Made by a program: the position numbers and the translations under genes. Below are positions 34,330-42,868 of a stretch of DNA of 64,000 nucleotides, piece by piece (the first letter of the stretch is position 1; each line of letters opens with the position of its first letter). The DNA is taken from contig NZ_JAELUP010000103.1 of assembly GCF_016424485.1 (NCBI RefSeq), positions 642,686 through 706,685 on the forward strand, in the 5' to 3' direction. Below the pieces are notes generated by a model that had not been told where the DNA came from, ran no database searches, and saw nothing but the letters and a program-made list of their open reading frames with translations. This stretch comes from Paenibacillus roseus. Its GTDB lineage: Bacteria > Bacillota > Bacilli > Paenibacillales > Paenibacillaceae.

Positions 34330-34370
34330 AGGCTTCGCCGTCAGAAGAAACAACTGGCTGCGAAGCCTAT
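34330..34370 (+). terminator. Probable terminator after serS
   Basis: AGGCTTCG (34330-34337) pairs with CGAAGCCT (34361-34368), followed by a weak ATTTGAAAATTT tract. Confidence 0.5.
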
Positions 34371-34426
34371 TTGAAAATTTAAGAGTTTACAAGCACCCCT
34401 TTACATATAGCTGCTATTTCTATGGT

Positions 34427-34473
34427 AAAACGAAGCTTCTGTCCTGCAAAAGACGGCAAGCCGTTTACGCTTG
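34427..34473 (+). repeat. Interspersed repeat, copy A
   Basis: CGAAGC followed by ...AAAGACGGCAAGCCGTTTA and CGCTTG. It shares its core, an ACGG/CCGT hairpin between CGAAG and CGCTTG boxes, with copies at 51683-51732 and 57951-57996. It lies in the 434-base serS-spoIVA gap. That gap otherwise holds only a weak terminator and a possible SigE-like pair (GTCATAA near 34557 and CAATATGAT near 34577). Confidence 0.6.
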
Positions 34474-34739
34474 TTGTCATAGAGATGAAAGTTTCGTCAT
34501 ATATCATTTCTTGGAAGGGCGAAGCGCCGGCGGTTTTAAAGATTTCAGCAGGATGGTCATAAACAGCAAGTCCGGACAATATGATATTACTAGTCCAAAT
34601 GTTTGTACGAGTTGCGTCGCATACCCGCTCTTTCGTCCGGTGGATGGCGGCGGACCCTGGCGACATCAGTCCTAAGCCAGTGTTGCAGCAGGAGATGTAC
34701 CACCTTGTACTCGGAAATTTGATTGGGAGGGGATATTCA

Positions 34740-36218
34740 GTGGAGAAAGTGGACATTTTCAAGGACATTGCCGAACGAACGGGCGGGGATATTTACCTCG
34801 GTGTCGTCGGTGCGGTCCGCACGGGCAAATCGACCTTCATCAAGCGTTTTATGGAGACGGTTGTTTTGCCAAACATCGCTAGTGAATCTGACCGCGCAAG
34901 AGCAATCGATGAGCTGCCGCAAAGCGCGGCGGGCAAGACGATTATGACCACCGAGCCGAAATTTGTGCCGAATCAGGCGGTGCAAATTAAAGTGACTGAC
35001 GGTCTGGACGTCAATGTAAGACTGGTCGATTGCGTAGGATATGCAGTAGAGGGCGCCAAGGGCTATGAGGATGAGAATGGGCCGCGCATGATTACAACGC
35101 CTTGGTTCGAGGAGCCGATCCCGTTCCAGGAAGCTGCGGAAATCGGGACGCGCAAGGTCATTCAGGAACACTCCACGCTGGGAGTCGTGGTGACGACGGA
35201 TGGCACAATTGCTGAAATTCCGAGAAGCTCCTATATCGAATCCGAAGAAAGGGTTATCCAGGAGCTCAAAGAGGTTGGCAAGCCGTTTGTACTGATCGTC
35301 AACTCTACCCGCCCTAACAGTGACGAAGCACTGCAGCTTCGCAGCGAATTGCAGGAGAAGTACGATATTCCGGTCATGACCCTGAGTGTAGCGACCATGG
35401 GCGAGGACGAGGTCATATCGGTACTGCGTGAAGTGCTGTACGAGTTCCCGGTCCATGAGGTCAATGTCAATTTGCCAAGCTGGGTTATGGTGCTGAATGA
35501 GAATCACTGGGTGCGCAGCAATTATGAAAATTCCGTCCGCGACACTGTGAAGGATATTCGCAGACTGCGCGATGTAGATCGGGTTGTCGCGCAGTTCATG
35601 GAATACGAATTCATCGATCGGGCGGGTCTCAGCGGCATGAACATGGGGCAGGGCGTGGCCGAGATTGATCTGTATGCGCCAGATGAATTGTATGATCAGA
35701 TCCTAATGGAGGTTGTCGGTGTAGAAATACGCGGCAAAGATCATCTCCTGCAGTTGATGCAAGAGTTTTCCCATGCCAAGCGGGAATATGACCGTTTCTC
35801 CGGGGCGCTCGAGATGGTGAAGACGACCGGTTACGGCATTGCTGCGCCATCACTGGCTGAAATGATGCTTGATGAGCCGGAATTAATCCGTCAAGGCTCG
35901 CGCTTCGGTGTGCGTCTGAAGGCAACTGCGCCGTCGATTCATATGATCCGCGTCGATGTAGAGTCCGAGTTTGCGCCGATTATTGGAACCGAAAAGCAAA
36001 GTGAAGAGCTGGTTCGCTATTTGATGCAGGACTTCGAGAATGATCCGATCAAAATTTGGGAATCTGATATTTTCGGCCGCTCGCTGCACAGCATCGTACG
36101 CGAAGGCATTCAGGGCAAAATAGCTATGATGCCAGATAATGCCCGATACAAGTTGCAGGAGACGCTAGGCAGAATTATTAATGAAGGCTCCGGAGGGCTG
36201 ATTGCAATCATTTTGTAA
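34740..36218 (+). CDS. spoIVA: Spore coat morphogenetic ATPase SpoIVA
   Basis: A 492-residue ATPase that polymerises around the forespore to form the base of the spore coat. The N-terminal P-loop is GAVRTGKST (about residues 23-31). Switch-like sequences are DCVGY and NSTR. The C-terminal region ends NEGSGGLIAIIL, which in B. subtilis helps target the protein to the forespore surface. The GTG at 34740 (GGGAGGGG upstream) gives MEKVDIFKDIAERTGGDIY, the standard start, and exactly the B. subtilis length; an ATG 159 bases upstream in frame is rejected. Confidence 0.97.
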   Translation: MEKVDIFKDIAERTGGDIYLGVVGAVRTGKSTFIKRFMETVVLPNIASESDRARAIDELPQSAAGKTIMTTEPKFVPNQAVQIKVTDGLDVNVRLVDCVGYAVEGAKGYEDENGPRMITTPWFEEPIPFQEAAEIGTRKVIQEHSTLGVVVTTDGTIAEIPRSSYIESEERVIQELKEVGKPFVLIVNSTRPNSDEALQLRSELQEKYDIPVMTLSVATMGEDEVISVLREVLYEFPVHEVNVNLPSWVMVLNENHWVRSNYENSVRDTVKDIRRLRDVDRVVAQFMEYEFIDRAGLSGMNMGQGVAEIDLYAPDELYDQILMEVVGVEIRGKDHLLQLMQEFSHAKREYDRFSGALEMVKTTGYGIAAPSLAEMMLDEPELIRQGSRFGVRLKATAPSIHMIRVDVESEFAPIIGTEKQSEELVRYLMQDFENDPIKIWESDIFGRSLHSIVREGIQGKIAMMPDNARYKLQETLGRIINEGSGGLIAIIL

Positions 36219-36242
36219 GTACGATTTAAAATATTCAGGTTT

Positions 36243-36283
36243 AAAGCCATTTTCCCTGGAACTCGGAGGGAAATGGCTTTTTT
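36243..36283 (+). terminator. Terminator after spoIVA
   Basis: AAAGCCATTTTCCCT / AGGGAAATGGCTTT, then a run of T residues. Confidence 0.92.
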
Positions 36284-36425
36284 GCTATAAGCCATTTACG
36301 CTTCCAGGGGTAATTTGAGGTTGATTTGGTGAAAAATATTGATTTTTTATAGCAACATTTCTATAATGCATGTATTGTGCCAGCTTTTCGAATCGACAAG
36401 CTTTGCGCATGACTCACAAATCCGA

Positions 36426-36453
36426 TTGACATAGTAGGGAAAGCTGGTATGAT
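36426..36453 (+). promoter_or_regulatory. Promoter of the sugar ABC importer operon
   Basis: A perfect TTGACA (36426-36431) is followed 16 bases later by TATGAT (36448-36453), with TGG before the -10. Confidence 0.75.
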
Positions 36454-36499
36454 TGTTAATAGAAATTATATTTTTGTAGAGAAACAGGAGGAAACGATC

Positions 36500-37615
36500 T
36501 TGAAAAAATGGGGTAAATCATCAATCTTGCTGCTTATTGCAGCGTTTATGCTCGTTGTTTCAGCATGCGGCAGTAAACCGGCTGACAATACGCCGCCTGC
36601 AAGCAATGCGGGTAAAGAGAATTCCGCGGGCGCTGAGAACAGCGATCTTGCTAAACTGAAGGGCAAAAAAATCGCTTTGATTATGCAGTTCAACCAAGGC
36701 ACATTCTCCGCCCAATACATCGACGGCGTTAAAGAGCAAGCGGCCAAGTTCGGCGGCGAGGTGCAAGTATTCGCTTCCGAGAATGATCTGGGCAAAATGG
36801 TAGCAAATCTGGATTCAGCGATCAATCAGGGCTTTGACGCCATTCTGACCGACCATGGCGAAGCGGCAGCGCTGGAGCCGGGAATTAAAAGAGCGGTTGA
36901 GAAGAACATTCCGGTGGTTGCGTTCGACGCTGACGTTAACGTTCCGGGTGTGACGGTTGTTTCGCAGGATGACCAGAAGATGGCTGAAGTTACGCTGGAG
37001 CAGCTTGCTCAGGATGCAGGTGGCCAAGGCAGTATCGTAAAAATCTGGGTAGCAGGCTTTGCGCCGATGGAGCGCCGCCAAATTGCTTATAAGGCATTCC
37101 AGGAGAAATACCCTGATCTGAAAGAAATCTCCGCATTCGGTAACGCTAATAACCCGCAGTTGGACGCACAGCAGCAAATGGAAGCTGTATTGACACAATA
37201 TCCGAAAAAAGGCGAAATCACAGCTGTATGGGCAGCATGGGACGAGTTCGCTAAAGGAGCTTCCCGTGCAATTCAAGCGGCCGGACGTGATGAAATTAAA
37301 GTATACGGAATCGACATGAGCGACGAGGACCTGCAAATCATTCAGGACCCGGCTACTCCTTGGGTAGCATCTGCAGCGGTTGATCCAAAGGATATCGGAC
37401 GTGTACAAGTCCGTTATGCGTACCAGAAACTGCATGGCGACACAACGGATGATAAGGTTGTATTGCCGCCAACTTATGTAAAACGCGAGGATCTTCCTAA
37501 ACAGCCAGAAAAGGTTAACACCACAGACCTTCACAAATTTGTAGAAGGCTGGGGAGCCAGCAAGCAGGGCTGGGTGGACTGGATGGAAGAGCTGGAGAAA
37601 ATCGCTGCGAAATAA
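36500..37615 (+). CDS. Sugar ABC transporter substrate-binding lipoprotein
   Basis: A 371-residue periplasmic-binding-protein-like lipoprotein of the ribose/galactose (peripla_BP_4, CUT2) type. The signal peptide ends in the lipobox VVSAC (Cys near residue 23), and a Pro/Asn/Ala-rich linker follows. The two-lobe binding domain (about 55-330) includes ALIMQFNQGTFSAQYIDGV and IPVVAFDADV. The TTG at 36500 with AGGAGGA upstream gives a clean signal peptide (MKKWGKSSILLLIAA); an ATG 51 bases earlier does not. The sugar is unknown. Confidence 0.9.
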   Translation: MKKWGKSSILLLIAAFMLVVSACGSKPADNTPPASNAGKENSAGAENSDLAKLKGKKIALIMQFNQGTFSAQYIDGVKEQAAKFGGEVQVFASENDLGKMVANLDSAINQGFDAILTDHGEAAALEPGIKRAVEKNIPVVAFDADVNVPGVTVVSQDDQKMAEVTLEQLAQDAGGQGSIVKIWVAGFAPMERRQIAYKAFQEKYPDLKEISAFGNANNPQLDAQQQMEAVLTQYPKKGEITAVWAAWDEFAKGASRAIQAAGRDEIKVYGIDMSDEDLQIIQDPATPWVASAAVDPKDIGRVQVRYAYQKLHGDTTDDKVVLPPTYVKREDLPKQPEKVNTTDLHKFVEGWGASKQGWVDWMEELEKIAAK

Positions 37616-37640
37616 AACTTAACAGTAAGGGGGCTGGACG

Positions 37641-39152
37641 ATGAGCGTCATCGGCCATCTTCAAATGGACAACATCGGCAAATCTTTTGCCGGTGTTCCT
37701 GCCCTTAAAGGGGTTCATTTCGATATTCGCGGCGGTGAAATACATGCGCTGCTGGGAGCGAACGGGGCTGGGAAAAGTACGCTGATGAAGATTTTGTCAG
37801 GTGCGTATACCGCTGATTCCGGACAAATCATTATCGATGGCAAGCCGGTGCGGGTCCAGTCTCCGCTGGATGCCAAGTCATACGGCATTCACTGCATTTA
37901 TCAGGAAGTGGATACCGCACTTGTACCGGGGTTGACGGTAGCTGAGAACATTATGATGGACAAGCTTGCCACCGGCCGCGTGAAGGGACTTGTACGCTGG
38001 GGCAAGCTGTTCAAAGAAGCAGAGGCGGTCCTTGCCCGGCTAGGCGCACAAATCCCTGTCCGCAAGACGGTAGAGGAGTTGTCTCTGGCGGAAAAGCAGC
38101 TGGTGCTCATCGCCAGACTTCTTACGGAGCAGGCTCGCTTTGTTATTTTTGACGAGCCGACTGCGCCGCTCAGCCTGGAAGAGGCTGAGCGGTTGTTCCG
38201 TGTCATGGAGCAATTGAAGCGGGACGGTATTGGCTCGGTATTTATTTCTCACCGTCTACCGGAAGTCTTCGAGCTATGCGACCGGATTACCGTTATGCGT
38301 GACGGCGAGAATGTGCTGAACGCCCAAGCGGACCGGACGGACATGGATCAAGTCATCCGGGCGATGCTCGGAAAAACGCTGGAAGAGGAGTATGTCAAGC
38401 ATGAGGCCGCTATCGGTAGTATTGTTCTTGAGGCAAAGGATGTAAGACGCGGGCACCATGTAAGAGGCGTCTCCCTGGACGTAAAGAGCGGCGAAATCGT
38501 AGCGGTAGTAGGGCTTGTCGGGGCAGGCAAGACAGAGCTGTCCCGGCTGCTGTTCGGGGCGGACAAGCTTGATCACGGTACTGTGAAGGTGCATTCCCGA
38601 TCCGTTCCGCTTAAAAATCCGGCTGATGCGGTGGAGAACGGCATTGTGCTTGTTCCTGAGGAGCGGCGCAAGCAGGGAATTCTTGTGGAGGAGTCTGTCC
38701 AGCGGAATTTGAGCCTGCCGTTGCTCCGGGGACTTTCCAGACTCGGGTTCATTCAGTTCCGTCAGGAATCAGAGCTGGCTGTGAATGTCATCTCCCGTCT
38801 TGGCATCAAGACGGCTTCTCCGCTGCTTCCAACGATGCTGCTCAGCGGAGGCAACCAGCAGAAGGTATCCATAGGCAAATGGGTTGAGACCAAGGCTGAT
38901 GTCTATTTGTTTGACGAACCGACCAAAGGTGTCGACATCGGCGCCAAGACAGATATTTTCCGAATTATCGGGGAGCTGGCCGGCCAAGGCAAGGCAATTG
39001 TTTACTTTACTTGTGAATTTGCGGAGGCTCTTGGCATAGCGGACCGGATTATTGTCATGTACGACGGTCAATTGGTCAAACAATTCGCACGCGGCGAGGC
39101 AACGCAGGAGCAGCTTCTTTACTATGCGAGCGGCGGAAAGGAGAAACGATGA
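37641..39152 (+). CDS. Sugar ABC transporter ATP-binding protein (CUT2, two nucleotide domains)
   Basis: A 503-residue fusion of two ABC ATPase domains, as in RbsA/MglA. The first domain has Walker A GANGAGKST, a degenerate signature LSLAEKQL, and Walker B VIFDEPTAPL. The second has the variant Walker A GLVGAGKTE, signature LSGGNQQKV, and Walker B YLFDEPTKGVD. It energises uptake through the permease encoded directly downstream, whose start overlaps this stop by four bases. ATG with AAGGGGG upstream. Confidence 0.93.
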   Translation: MSVIGHLQMDNIGKSFAGVPALKGVHFDIRGGEIHALLGANGAGKSTLMKILSGAYTADSGQIIIDGKPVRVQSPLDAKSYGIHCIYQEVDTALVPGLTVAENIMMDKLATGRVKGLVRWGKLFKEAEAVLARLGAQIPVRKTVEELSLAEKQLVLIARLLTEQARFVIFDEPTAPLSLEEAERLFRVMEQLKRDGIGSVFISHRLPEVFELCDRITVMRDGENVLNAQADRTDMDQVIRAMLGKTLEEEYVKHEAAIGSIVLEAKDVRRGHHVRGVSLDVKSGEIVAVVGLVGAGKTELSRLLFGADKLDHGTVKVHSRSVPLKNPADAVENGIVLVPEERRKQGILVEESVQRNLSLPLLRGLSRLGFIQFRQESELAVNVISRLGIKTASPLLPTMLLSGGNQQKVSIGKWVETKADVYLFDEPTKGVDIGAKTDIFRIIGELAGQGKAIVYFTCEFAEALGIADRIIVMYDGQLVKQFARGEATQEQLLYYASGGKEKR

Positions 39153-40135
39153 AAACAAGAGTGCTGGAGTGGCTGTTTAAATACGGCGCATTGCTGGTTA
39201 TCGGCCTTATCATACTGTTCTTATCGATTATGAACAAAAATTTCTTTACTTACGGGAATCTGACGGATATTTTGCGCTCAATTTCCATTGTTACTTTTGT
39301 AGCCATCGGCGTTACGTTCTCCTTGACGGTTGACGGCTTTGATTTGTCCGTTGGCTCTACGGTGTCGCTCAGTACAGTCGTAGCTGCGGCACTGATGGTC
39401 TGGTATAACCAGCCTCTGTGGATTGTTATCACGGTTCCAATTGTGCTGGGCGCAGTGATTGGTCTGCTCAACTCCTTTCTTATTGTCAAGGTTCGAATTC
39501 CGGATTTGCTGGCGACGCTGGCGATGATGTACATCATTTCCGGGGTTCACCGTACATTCACGAAGGGCTACACCATCTACAACAACATGCAGCTTACAGA
39601 TGGTACGACCGCCCCGGGCAAGTTCACGGAATCGTTCTTGTGGTTTGGACAGGGCAGATGGCTCGGCGTTCCGGTTCCGGTTATTCTCATGGTGCTTACC
39701 GTTATTGCTGTTCATCTGTTCTTCAAGTATACTCGTTGGGGCAGACAAATGCATTTTATCGGAGGCAACGAAGAGGCGGCCCGGTTGTCGGGCGTACGCG
39801 TCAAGCGCATCCGCGTGGCTGCTTATGTGGCTTCCGGCGTGTTCGCGGCAATTGGCGGTATCTTGCTGGCTTCCCGGATCGGGACGGGCCAGATCGACGC
39901 GGGAGCCCCTTATCTGATGGAAGCGGTAGCCGCTGTGTTCGTGGGCTACTCTGTATTCGCCGCAGGCAAGCCGAACGTCATCGGAACTTTCTTTGGCGCG
40001 ATTTTGATTGGTGTGCTGGTTAACGGGATGACGATGATGAAATTTCAATATTATGTCAATGACATTATTAAAGGATCGGTTTTGGTGCTTGCGCTTGCCG
40101 TCACATTTGTTCATCTGAGCCGCCGCCGCTCATGA
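39149..40135 (+). CDS. Sugar ABC transporter permease (RbsC-like)
   Basis: A 328-residue polytopic permease of the BPD_transp_2 family, with about eight to ten membrane segments. It has the family stretches VDGFDLSVGSTVSLS and AVFVGYSVFAAGKPNVIGTFFGA. It completes a binding protein-ATPase-permease operon for a ribose- or galactose-like sugar. There is no sugar kinase or regulator gene beside it, so the substrate cannot be assigned. No strong terminator is visible after it, only an AT-rich inverted stretch. Confidence 0.93.
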   Translation: MKTRVLEWLFKYGALLVIGLIILFLSIMNKNFFTYGNLTDILRSISIVTFVAIGVTFSLTVDGFDLSVGSTVSLSTVVAAALMVWYNQPLWIVITVPIVLGAVIGLLNSFLIVKVRIPDLLATLAMMYIISGVHRTFTKGYTIYNNMQLTDGTTAPGKFTESFLWFGQGRWLGVPVPVILMVLTVIAVHLFFKYTRWGRQMHFIGGNEEAARLSGVRVKRIRVAAYVASGVFAAIGGILLASRIGTGQIDAGAPYLMEAVAAVFVGYSVFAAGKPNVIGTFFGAILIGVLVNGMTMMKFQYYVNDIIKGSVLVLALAVTFVHLSRRRS

Positions 40136-40302
40136 GAATTTTGTGAGATTTTTAAAAGGGTCATTTAAAATTTTTAATCTACTTGAAATTCGTATTCGGC
40201 TGTATTACTATAAATTTGTTCGGGTTTAGGTATAAAAACCGGCTTTTGGGTTAAACAGAATGATAATGAAGCCAATGGACACCGCCAGGGGAGGTGAATG
40301 AT

Positions 40303-40578
40303 ATGAACAAGACAGATCTGATTTCGAAAGTGGCTGAGTCAACTGAATTGTCCAAGAAAGATGCGACTAAAGCAGTTGATGCTGTTTTCGAAGCGATTTC
40401 TGAAGCGCTGCAAAGCGGCGAAAAGGTTCAACTGGTTGGATTCGGTAACTTTGAAGTTCGGGAGCGTTCCGCACGTAAAGGACGCAATCCGCAAACTGGA
40501 GAAGAAATCGAAATCGCTGCAAGCAAGATGCCTGCTTTTAAACCAGGAAAATCCTTGAAAGATCTGGTATCCAACTAA
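40303..40578 (+). CDS. hbs: DNA-binding protein HU
   Basis: A 91-residue histone-like protein. The whole HU fold is present, with GFGNFEVRERSARKGRNPQTGEEI covering the DNA-binding arm and PAFKPGKSLKD at the end. The ATG at 40303 (MNKTDLI) is the family start and has AGGGGAGG eight bases upstream; a GTG nine bases earlier is less likely. The location after spoIVA and before mtrB matches B. subtilis hbs. Confidence 0.97.
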   Translation: MNKTDLISKVAESTELSKKDATKAVDAVFEAISEALQSGEKVQLVGFGNFEVRERSARKGRNPQTGEEIEIAASKMPAFKPGKSLKDLVSN

Positions 40579-40596
40579 AATATGGTAATCAGGGAT

Positions 40597-40629
40597 GAAC
40601 GTCCGAATTCAGATTCGGGCGTTTTTAAT
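40597..40629 (+). terminator. Terminator after hbs
   Basis: AACGTCCGAAT / ATTCGGGCGTT around a TCAG loop, followed by TTTAATT. Confidence 0.85.
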
Positions 40630-40674
40630 TATTGGGACAATCATTAGCCGACTTCCAAACATTGCATCAGTCCC

Positions 40675-40703
40675 TTTACAATTGAATAGTCTGCAATTAT
40701 AAT
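40675..40703 (+). promoter_or_regulatory. Promoter of tRNA-Pro
   Basis: TTTACA (40675-40680), 17-base spacer, perfect TATAAT (40698-40703). Confidence 0.8.
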
Positions 40704-40766
40704 GGATTAGACAAATGCGGATGCAAGCATCATCATGTACATAGACGCGGGTAGTTTTTATACTGT

Positions 40767-40843
40767 CGGGGTATGGCGCAGCCTGGTAGCGCGCGCCCTT
40801 GGGGTGGGCGAGGTCGCAGGTTCAAATCCTGTTACTCCGACCA
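40767..40843 (+). tRNA. tRNA-Pro (anticodon GGG)
   Basis: A 77-base tRNA with encoded CCA. The acceptor stem CGGGGTA pairs with TACTCCG. The D arm contains AGCCTGGTAGC. The anticodon stem CGCCC/GGGCG encloses the loop TTGGGGT, giving GGG, which reads CCC and CCU. The T arm has GTTCAAATC. It lies alone between hbs and mtrB, where B. subtilis has folE (mtrA). Confidence 0.95.
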
Positions 40844-40864
40844 GAACATATGGCTTTGTTGGGC

Positions 40865-40905
40865 TGCTTTCCTGACGGATACCCGCTTTCAGGAAGGCAT
40901 TTTTA
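40865..40905 (+). terminator. Terminator after tRNA-Pro
   Basis: TGCTTTCCTGA / TTCAGGAAGGCA with a 12-base loop, then TTTTTAG. Confidence 0.75.
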
Positions 40906-40978
40906 GATTCAGACGTCATTATCAGTTCCGCAGCGGGCTGTACATAGAAGCAGGCTAATAAGCAAAGGAGGAGAAGCT

Positions 40979-41200
40979 ATGGATTCGTCAAGCGAAGATT
41001 ACATTGTTATCAAGGCTCATGAGCAAGGCGTCCAGGTGATTGGTCTGACCAGAGGACAGAGCACCAAATCCCATCATACCGAGAAGCTGGATCGAGGAGA
41101 AATACTCATTGCTCAATTCACGGACCATACTTCCGCAATCAAGATTCGGGGCAAGGCTACGGTTCTAACCAAATACGGAACCGTTGAATCGAACGATTGA
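40979..41200 (+). CDS. mtrB: Trp RNA-binding attenuation protein TRAP
   Basis: A 73-residue subunit of the 11-membered TRAP ring, which binds tryptophan and then GAG/UAG repeats in the trp leader. The RNA-contacting Lys36, Lys55, and Arg57 (corresponding to the KKR set of B. subtilis) are conserved in HTEKLDRGE and SAIKIRG. The Trp-binding loops GLTRG and QFTDHTS are also present. AGGAGGAG lies before the ATG. The matching leader target occurs at 51.4 kb in this window. Confidence 0.96.
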   Translation: MDSSSEDYIVIKAHEQGVQVIGLTRGQSTKSHHTEKLDRGEILIAQFTDHTSAIKIRGKATVLTKYGTVESND

Positions 41201-41226
41201 GCAGGCATAGCCTGCTCATTTTTTTT
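41198..41226 (+). terminator. Terminator overlapping the mtrB stop codon
   Basis: TGAGCAGGC / GCCTGCTCA with a three-base loop and eight T residues. Confidence 0.93.
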
Positions 41227-41290
41227 GTACAATACAGTATGGGCATTTGATTATACATAAGCAAATTGACCTATACTGGAGGGAACAGGC

Positions 41291-41848
41291 ATGAAAGCTT
41301 GGAAACAGCTAGGAGCGGCTGCAATAATAGCCGTTACGGCTTCGCTGTTGTTGTCGGGGCTGCCGCAAGCGGATCTCGCAGCAGGAGGAACGCGGCAGGA
41401 ACTTGCCGTTTTTAAAGCCGCACAGCCCAATCTGCTAAACTACGATAATGTCATAGAGCTTCTAATCGGCCTGGACTTGCAGCAAAAAATAAAGCGCGTG
41501 GATTTGAATCGGGGTGTGCTTGCGATTGATTTGGCGGCCGCCAGACGGTCGACAGCCGAAAGTCTTAACCGGGATATGCTGGAGCTGTTTCGGCTTTGCT
41601 TTATTCAAAAGAATAATGTCGATCGTCTGCTTATCCGTGTACTGGACCATCAGCCTCAAGCAGGGCCGGGTAAAGCCGCCGTTGCTCGGGAACTGCTGGT
41701 GTCCGCCGATGTCCGCCGGTCGGATGAGGCGCTCGCCGAACTTCTGCCGCTCCTGAACGCAGGTGATCTGCTTGAAGAGAGCTGGAGCAAGCGACTGAGA
41801 CTTCACTTTACCCCGCTGTGGCATGAGCGGTACGACTTGCCGGAGTGA
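41291..41848 (+). CDS. Hypothetical secreted protein
   Basis: A 185-residue protein with an N-terminal signal-like segment (residues about 8-25). No lipobox is evident, and I recognise no family. The mature part is predicted largely helical with short beta segments. GGAGGGAACAGGC precedes the ATG, so translation is likely. It lies between mtrB and hepS, a position without a counterpart in B. subtilis. Confidence 0.7.
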   Translation: MKAWKQLGAAAIIAVTASLLLSGLPQADLAAGGTRQELAVFKAAQPNLLNYDNVIELLIGLDLQQKIKRVDLNRGVLAIDLAAARRSTAESLNRDMLELFRLCFIQKNNVDRLLIRVLDHQPQAGPGKAAVARELLVSADVRRSDEALAELLPLLNAGDLLEESWSKRLRLHFTPLWHERYDLPE

Positions 41849-41935
41849 TAAAATTACAGCCGCAGAAGGCTTTTTCGCCTTGTAGCAATATGATAAACAA
41901 CCTGGAGTAGTTATGCTTCACCAATCAAATTGTGC

Positions 41936-41941
41936 TATAAT
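41936..41941 (+). promoter_or_regulatory. Putative -10 element before hepS
   Basis: TATAAT preceded by TGC (extended -10). The -35 region is poor. Confidence 0.4.
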
Positions 41942-41994
41942 AATTTAGATATCAGGCTCAGTATGCTTGACTGTGCTGTTCGGAGGCTTGTCCC

Positions 41995-42864
41995 ATGGAA
42001 ACTTATCGCATACCAGAAATGGCTAACAAATATATCAATTACGATATGATTCAGAATTATACCGAGCTGCCCGATTTTCCTGATTCACGCGTCCGGCTGC
42101 TTTATGCTTTTTTGGCTAATGAATGCAAGAACAAGAAGCACAGCGAGCTGTACGCGTTAGCGGTCGCCCTTATCCAGATGGGACTGGATACACATGATTT
42201 GATTGATACGGACACCGGACAAAAACAAGAGAAAGCGATGCGCTCGCGCCAGCTGAAGGTGCTTGCCGGGGACTATTTCAGCAGCCGCTTCTATCATCTT
42301 CTCTCCCAGGAGAGTCAGATTGATCTGATCAAAAAGCTGAGCGGGGCGATCTGTGAAGTGAATCGCTTGAAAATGAACTTGTATATGAAGATGAAGCTGC
42401 TTCGTGTTACGGCAGAGGAGTACATTCAGACGTGTGTAAAACTGAAAACGGAGCTGTTTGACGTTTTTTCCGGCATGCTGGAAGAAAAAAACGGGCTGCA
42501 ATGGCCGGCCCTTATGCAGGGCTTTTCCCAGTGCGAGGTTGTTGCTGGCGAGCTGAAGCGGATTGAAACAGCCGAACAGTTCAAGGGGAGCTGGGGATAT
42601 TGGCATGTGCTTCAAGAGGGAACGGAAGAAGAGAAGCGTATGCTCAAGGAAGATGCCCATGAAGATTCGCTCACACATGATTTAGTGGCGAAATACGATA
42701 TTCGCAACCATCTGGCCGCTCAGTTGAGACAGGCGGTCGACCATGTCCAAAGCGCGGCCAGAAAGCTGGAATCGGATAAGCTGGTTCAAGAGCTATGCCA
42801 GATCGGGGAATCTTTCTTACGCACCCTGCCTTCAATTGCTCCAGCATATAACGAGATGAGGTGA
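41995..42864 (+). CDS. hepS: Heptaprenyl diphosphate synthase component 1
   Basis: A 289-residue helical protein of the HepS (HEPPP_synt_1) family, the non-catalytic small subunit that pairs with HepT to set product length for the menaquinone side chain. Recognisable stretches are LLYAFLANECKNKKHSEL, LGLDTHDLID-like sequence (MGLDTHDLID), and VLAGDYFSSRFYHLL. CGGAGG precedes the ATG. It is separated from hepT by four quinone genes and starts the cluster, as in B. subtilis. Confidence 0.9.
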   Translation: METYRIPEMANKYINYDMIQNYTELPDFPDSRVRLLYAFLANECKNKKHSELYALAVALIQMGLDTHDLIDTDTGQKQEKAMRSRQLKVLAGDYFSSRFYHLLSQESQIDLIKKLSGAICEVNRLKMNLYMKMKLLRVTAEEYIQTCVKLKTELFDVFSGMLEEKNGLQWPALMQGFSQCEVVAGELKRIETAEQFKGSWGYWHVLQEGTEEEKRMLKEDAHEDSLTHDLVAKYDIRNHLAAQLRQAVDHVQSAARKLESDKLVQELCQIGESFLRTLPSIAPAYNEMR

Positions 42865-42868
42865 CAGA

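Noticed and set aside
34307..34675. A 122-codon reading frame between serS and spoIVA
   Set aside because: It has no ribosome binding site and contains repeat copy A and the serS terminator. The product is Cys- and Arg-rich with no family resemblance.
34581..34739. N-terminal extension of SpoIVA by 53 residues
   Set aside because: The GTG at 34740 has a strong ribosome binding site and gives the exact known N-terminus and length.
40773..40958. A 61-codon reading frame over tRNA-Pro
   Set aside because: It is read through the tRNA body and its terminator.
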